From NCBI RefSeq assembly GCF_002302635.1, contig NZ_CP022387.1:2604001-2668000 (forward strand): a DNA stretch of 64,000 bases, in the 5' to 3' direction. This stretch comes from Capnocytophaga stomatis. Lineage in GTDB: Bacteria > Bacteroidota > Bacteroidia > Flavobacteriales > Flavobacteriaceae. Below are positions 63,347 to 64,000 of the stretch, piece after piece (position 1 is the first letter of the stretch; each line of letters opens with the position of its first letter). A model generated the notes under the pieces. That model did no database searches. It saw only the letters and a list, made by a program, of their open reading frames with translations, and was not told where the DNA came from. The position numbers were made by a program, and so were the translations under genes.

Positions 63347-63418
63347 TAAAAAGCCCCGCAGATAGGCGAGGCACTAGATGTTTTCACAACGGAATAATCC
63401 TTATTGTAAATTGCTTAC
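63347..63418 (-). ncRNA. tracrRNA of the type II-C CRISPR system
   Basis: On the minus strand the RNA would start about 63418 with GGCAGTAAGCAATTTACAA, whose AAGCAATTTACAA part could pair with a repeat starting TTGTNAATTGCTT. It continues with ACAATAAGGATTATTCCGTT, a nexus-like hairpin typical of type II-C tracrRNAs, then GTGAAAACATC. It ends in a GC-rich terminator hairpin (GCCTCGC / GCGGGGC) followed by TTTTT. A promoter lies right upstream. It is encoded divergently from cas9. The CRISPR array itself is not in the window, so the anti-repeat is unconfirmed. Confidence 0.75.
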
Positions 63419-63423
63419 TGCCA

Positions 63424-63454
63424 CAAAGGTAAAAAAAAAATAGATACTGTAAAA
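63424..63454 (-). promoter_or_regulatory. Promoter of the tracrRNA
   Basis: A perfect -7 element, TACCTTTG (63424-63431 on the minus strand), with TTTT at about the expected -33 distance (63451-63454, 19-bp spacer). Confidence 0.6.
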
Positions 63455-63509
63455 ATATTTAACTTTTTATTTGTACTTTTACACTTGTAAATTTTTAAAA
63501 GCTATAAAT

Positions 63510-64000
63510 ATGAAACACATACTTGGTCTTGATTTAGGGACAAACTCCATTGGTTGGGCAGTTGTAAAAGAAGCTCAAAACGATAATGAACAATCAGAAA
63601 TTTTGGATGTTGGTGTTCGGGTTAATCCGCTAACAACCGATGAAAAAACAAATTTCGAGAAAGGGAAGCCCATTTCTACCAATGCCGATAGAACCCTGAA
63701 ACGAAGTGCTAGACGCAACCTGCAACGCTATAAGCTCCGTAGAAAAGAACTCATCGAACTTTTGAAAGATCATCAACTCATTTCTGAAAATACAATTTTA
63801 ACAGAAAACGGTAAAGGAACCACCTTCCAAACATTAGAATTACGAGCAAAATCGGCTAAAGAAAAAATATCTTTGGAAGAGTTGGCTCGTGTTTTTTTAA
63901 CGATTAATAAAAAAAGAGGTTATAAAAGCAGTCGAAAGGCAAAAAACGAAGACGAAGGGCAACTGATTGACGGAATGGAAGTTGCAAAACGACTTTATGA
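63510..64000 (+). CDS. cas9: Cas9, type II-C, N-terminal part (runs off the right end)
   Basis: The first 163 codons of the RNA-guided nuclease. RuvC motif I is LGLDLGTNSIGWAVV with Asp8. The arginine-rich bridge helix follows (ADRTLKRSARRNLQRYKLRRKEL), then LARVFLTINKKRGYKSSRK at about residue 140. The short distance to the bridge helix and the neighbouring tracrRNA fit the compact type II-C Cas9 proteins of Bacteroidota. A weak promoter-like TACACTTG sits at 63480-63487. The rest of the gene, cas1, cas2 and the array must lie to the right. Confidence 0.95.
   Translation, partial: MKHILGLDLGTNSIGWAVVKEAQNDNEQSEILDVGVRVNPLTTDEKTNFEKGKPISTNADRTLKRSARRNLQRYKLRRKELIELLKDHQLISENTILTENGKGTTFQTLELRAKSAKEKISLEELARVFLTINKKRGYKSSRKAKNEDEGQLIDGMEVAKRLY

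Noticed and set aside
63163-63509. CRISPR array near cas9
   Set aside because: No repeated 30-50 bp unit is present here; only the tracrRNA and a terminator are seen. The array is presumably downstream of the window.

Overview
The window looks like a Bacteroidota chromosome of the family Flavobacteriaceae, and Capnocytophaga is a reasonable guess. The evidence is low GC content, promoters of the TTTG / TAnnTTTG type, a Bacteroidota-type (T6SSiii) type VI secretion system, a CTnDOT-like conjugative element, an nqrA-F operon, a surface-lipoprotein export signal (CSKKDE), and the start of a type II-C cas9 with its own tracrRNA. The genus is an inference.

Region 1 (1-11.4 kb) is a T6SS effector/immunity island. 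A DUF2931 lipoprotein + Tle1-like lipase pair is preceded by a partial copy of itself (exactly 1324 bp away) whose lipase is cut to 61 codons. After it come a PAAR-like effector with a C-terminal toxin domain and its lipoprotein immunity gene, then a tandem array of further toxin C-termini (intact, truncated, frameshifted or reduced to a tail), each followed by an immunity lipoprotein. All five immunity genes share a nearly identical 129-bp 3' end, and each toxin remnant begins at the preceding immunity stop. This looks like a recombinational cassette store.

Region 2 (11.5-27.1 kb) is the T6SSiii machine: tssD, tssB, tssC (+); tssR, tssP, two small envelope proteins, tssG, tssK (-); tssE, tssF, tssN (+); tssH/clpV (-). 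The membrane complex is the Bacteroidota-specific type, and TssJLM are absent. A decayed PAAR-like effector start lies just after tssR. No VgrG is seen in the window.

Region 3 (27.3-50.1 kb) is a decayed CTnDOT-family element: mobC, mobB, mobA, an oriT-like hairpin, traA (ParA), traB (DUF3408), traD, then defence cargo, a truncated traE, ardA, ssb and an IntDOT-like integrase. Everything from the 3' half of traE through the mating-pore genes is missing, so self-transfer is not expected, although mobilisation in trans is possible. The cargo between traD and traE has two parts: a methyltransferase + nuclease restriction pair (33.9-37.7 kb), and a tight four-gene operon of ATPase, HNH nuclease, second ATPase and SF1 helicase (46.2-38.1 kb, minus strand), with the helicase frameshifted. 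That operon is the best candidate for a poorly described defence system. Whether the T6SS is also cargo of the element cannot be decided, because the left end is outside the window.

Region 4 (50.4-64 kb) is core chromosome: a small membrane protein, an LptD-like outer-membrane protein, a surface lipoprotein with Ig-like repeats and a formylglycine-generating-enzyme-type domain, and the Na+-translocating NADH:quinone reductase operon nqrABCDEF. The nqr operon is interrupted between nqrA and nqrB by a small toxin-like gene pair and a DUF1493-like gene. A tracrRNA (minus strand) and the first 163 codons of cas9 close the window. No rRNA, tRNA or CRISPR array was recognised.
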